NCBI GenBank assembly: GCA_003136595.1
Contig: PLEY01000086.1
Span: 292-42,409, forward strand
DNA: 42,118 nt
From: Burkholderiales bacterium
GTDB lineage: Bacteria; Pseudomonadota; Gammaproteobacteria; Burkholderiales; Burkholderiaceae_D
Direction: 5' to 3'
Below, one piece after another: positions 39,984 through 42,118 of this stretch (positions are counted from its first letter, which is position 1; each line of letters opens with the position of its first letter). The notes under the pieces were generated by a model. It made no database searches and had not been told where the DNA came from. It was given only the letters and a program-made list of their open reading frames with translations. The translations under genes were made by a program, and so were the position numbers.

Positions 39984-42118
39984 GTGTCCAGACCGGTTAA
40001 AAAAGCGGATTTCTTCTGGCCCCTGGCGGTCCTCGCAGTCTTTACTGTCGGCCTGTTGGCTGTGGCCGGGGCTGCCCTCGTTGGCGAGATCGATCACGCC
40101 GCAACCCTTCGTGAGCAGTCGGTCGTCGAGAACGGGCTCATGGGTCGCATGCGGGAGGTGTCCGAGCGTGCCGCGACAGAAGTGGTCTGGGACGAGGCCG
40201 TGGCCCACCTGGACAACCACTTCGATCCGGAGTGGGCGCGCCAGAATGTCGGCGTGATGTTCGCGAAGGCACTCGGGTCGCAGAACACCTTCGTCCTCTC
40301 GGCCAACGACCTGCCGCTGTTCGCCGCCGAGCGCGGCCGCCCGGTGAGCCTCGAGAGCTACACACGATACGCCCAAGCCGCGGCCCCTCTCATCGTCCAG
40401 GTGCGTCAGGCCGAGGCCGCCCGGGGCGCACTGCCGGCACCCAGACCCGACGGCACGCTGCTCGCCGAGCCGATCCAGTCGAGTTCCATCTGCAACGTGG
40501 GGGGCCAGCTGTATGTGCTGAGCGCGACCCTGGTTCAGCCCGACTTCGGCAAGGTCCTGCCGCGCGGGCCGCGCTCGGCGCTGGTCGTCAATGTGCTGCC
40601 CATGGACGGGGCCTTCCTGGATGAGCTCGGAGACCGCTTTCTTCTGAAGCACCTGCACATCGAGATCGGCGCCCTGCCGAGGCAGCCCGACGAAGCCGAA
40701 GTGGTTCTGCATGACGCGGCCGGCGCCCTGGTGGGCGCACTGGTGTGGCCGAACCGGGGCCCGGGCACCGTGATTCTCGGCAAACTCGGCTGGCCGGTGG
40801 TCTCGATCCTCATTCTGCTTGCAGCCGGCGTGCTGTTTCTCTACTGGCGCGGTCGACGCATGGCCGCGGGGCTCATCTCCAGCGAGGCGCGCGCAGCCCA
40901 CCTTGCCTATCATGACGCGCTCACGGGACTGCCAAACCGCGTGCTGTTTTTCGACCGCCTCGCGCACGCCCTGAACCAGCTTGGCCGCAGCGGCGAGATC
41001 CTCGCGGTGCATTGCATCGACCTCGACCGGTTAAAGGGAGTCAACGACACCTTCGGACACCACGTCGGGGACGAGCTGATCCAGGAGGCGGCAAAGCGCA
41101 TGGCACGGCTGTGCCGGTCAAGCGACACCTTTGCGAGGCTGTCGGGGGACGAGTTTGCCGTCGTGCAGACACGCGCCTCGGTCAACGCCGCGGCCGCGCT
41201 CGCGTCACGCCTGACCGAGGCGATGTCGCAACCCTTCGATCTCGGGCCAGGCCGGGTGTTCATCGGCTGCTCGATCGGTATCGCGCTCATCTCGGAGAAG
41301 GACCTGCCGCCTCCGGAGGCACTCAGGCAAGCCGATCTCGCCCTGTACCGCACCAAGCAGACCGCCAAGGGGCAGTTCTGTTTCTTCGAGCACGAGATGG
41401 ACGCGGCGATCAAGACGCGCCGCGGGCTTGAGTCGGACCTGCGCGAGGCGCTCGACCAGAACGGACTGCATCTGGTCTACCAGCCCCAGTTCAACGACCG
41501 GGACGGCATGACCGGCGTCGAGGCTCTGGCGCGCTGGCGGCATCCGGTAAGGGGCAACATTTCTCCGGCGTTCTTCGTGCCGATCGCCGAGGAGTGCGGC
41601 CTGATCATGGATCTGGGCATGTTCATCCTGCGCCGTGCCTTCGAGGACAGCAAGCGCTGGACACACCTGAAGGTCGCCATCAATGTCTCGGCCAAGCAGC
41701 TGCGCATGAAGGATTTCGTGACACGCGTCATCGAGCTGACCACAGAGATCGGCGTGAGCCCCAGCCAGTTCGAGCTCGAGATCACCGAAGGCATCCTGCT
41801 TGGCGACGATCCTGAGACCCACGACATGCTGGAGCAGTTGCGGCGCCTCGGGTTCTCGCTGGCACTCGATGACTTCGGCACCGGCTACTCGAGCCTGTCG
41901 TACCTGCAGCGCTATCCGATCGACAAGATCAAGATCGACCGGTCCTTCATCGCCAATCTGGGCGTGGAGGCGGAAAGCGAGGCGGTCATCGGCGCCATCG
42001 TCAAGCTCGCCCAGGCCCTGAACCTGTCGGTCATCGCCGAAGGCGTGGAGACTGACGACCAGCATCAGCGCCTGAGCGCCGCTGGCTGTGCCGACATGCA
42101 GGGCTACCTGTTTGGCCG
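39984..42118 (+). CDS. CHASE4-GGDEF-EAL c-di-GMP signalling protein, 3' end off the window
   Basis: The frame opens at GTG 39984, with GGAG five bases upstream, and is open to the window edge (711 residues seen). Order: N-terminal helix (about 10-35, LAVLAVFTVGLLAVAGAALVG) and a periplasmic CHASE4 domain (about 50-200, with VVWDEAVAHLDNHFDPEWARQNVG). A second helix (about 275-293, VVSILILLAAGVLFLYW), GGDEF (about 305-465) and EAL (about 485 onward) follow. The GGDEF motif reads SGDEF at about 387-391, so synthase activity is uncertain, but the RxxD inhibitory site (RSSD) is kept. EAL at 513-515, NVSAKQL, EITEG, DDFGTGYSSL, KIDRSF and EGVET are intact, so phosphodiesterase activity is likely. 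The C-terminus is missing. Confidence 0.92.
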   Translation, partial: MSRPVKKADFFWPLAVLAVFTVGLLAVAGAALVGEIDHAATLREQSVVENGLMGRMREVSERAATEVVWDEAVAHLDNHFDPEWARQNVGVMFAKALGSQNTFVLSANDLPLFAAERGRPVSLESYTRYAQAAAPLIVQVRQAEAARGALPAPRPDGTLLAEPIQSSSICNVGGQLYVLSATLVQPDFGKVLPRGPRSALVVNVLPMDGAFLDELGDRFLLKHLHIEIGALPRQPDEAEVVLHDAAGALVGALVWPNRGPGTVILGKLGWPVVSILILLAAGVLFLYWRGRRMAAGLISSEARAAHLAYHDALTGLPNRVLFFDRLAHALNQLGRSGEILAVHCIDLDRLKGVNDTFGHHVGDELIQEAAKRMARLCRSSDTFARLSGDEFAVVQTRASVNAAAALASRLTEAMSQPFDLGPGRVFIGCSIGIALISEKDLPPPEALRQADLALYRTKQTAKGQFCFFEHEMDAAIKTRRGLESDLREALDQNGLHLVYQPQFNDRDGMTGVEALARWRHPVRGNISPAFFVPIAEECGLIMDLGMFILRRAFEDSKRWTHLKVAINVSAKQLRMKDFVTRVIELTTEIGVSPSQFELEITEGILLGDDPETHDMLEQLRRLGFSLALDDFGTGYSSLSYLQRYPIDKIKIDRSFIANLGVEAESEAVIGAIVKLAQALNLSVIAEGVETDDQHQRLSAAGCADMQGYLFG

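Overview
The window is high-GC DNA, dense with genes and typical of a free-living, metabolically versatile proteobacterium. A betaproteobacterium (Burkholderiales or Rhodocyclales-like) is my best guess, from the long-form LeuA, PEP carboxylase, SWIB mini-protein, NodT/CzcA efflux genes and many GGDEF/EAL proteins. No rRNA, tRNA, CRISPR array, phage or intact insertion sequence was seen. The window is cut inside a gene at both ends.

Positions 1-7857 look like a sugar-acid catabolic island. A leftward operon carries a UxaA-family dehydratase, an IlvD/Edd-family dehydratase and a truncated D-2-hydroxyacid dehydrogenase. Divergent from it are an SDR and an Ldh_2-type NAD(P)-dependent reductase, followed by a convergent SDR closely resembling 2-keto-3-deoxy-L-fuconate dehydrogenase and a divergent FadR-type GntR regulator. 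Copies of the palindrome TGGTNNGACCA lie in both divergent promoter regions, which suggests that the GntR protein controls the whole set. The substrate cannot be fixed from sequence; a 6-deoxyhexonate or similar aldonate oxidised without phosphorylation is the best fit.

Positions 8.9-15 kb hold a TonB-dependent receptor that matches PqqU/YncD (PQQ uptake) along its length, a beta-hydroxyacid dehydrogenase, a cytochrome b561, a processive family 2 glycosyltransferase and a SWIB-domain mini-protein. Positions 15.0-21.6 kb are a compact leftward operon for a CzcA/CusA-type tripartite RND efflux pump (adaptor, pump, outer-membrane lipoprotein), followed by a PtsN-like EIIA gene. Positions 22.3-25.7 kb hold Ada (alkylation repair and response), an Lrp/AsnC regulator and, divergent from it, leuA.

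Positions 25.9-42.1 kb mix signalling and housekeeping: an EAL-HDOD protein, an unrecognised membrane protein, serC, a YIP1-family membrane protein, a 1246-residue beta-propeller GGDEF-EAL receptor, ppc, a small hypothetical gene and a truncated CHASE4-GGDEF-EAL protein. Three c-di-GMP-type proteins plus a polysaccharide synthase-like enzyme suggest surface or biofilm regulation.

A recurring oddity is the set of short direct repeats (units of 7, 9, 10, 11 and about 13 bp) in at least six intergenic regions. Two of these arrays share an 11-bp unit of the form CTTCTTNNNCG. Several strong inverted repeats also occur, one of them a perfect 17-bp stem that spans a stop codon.
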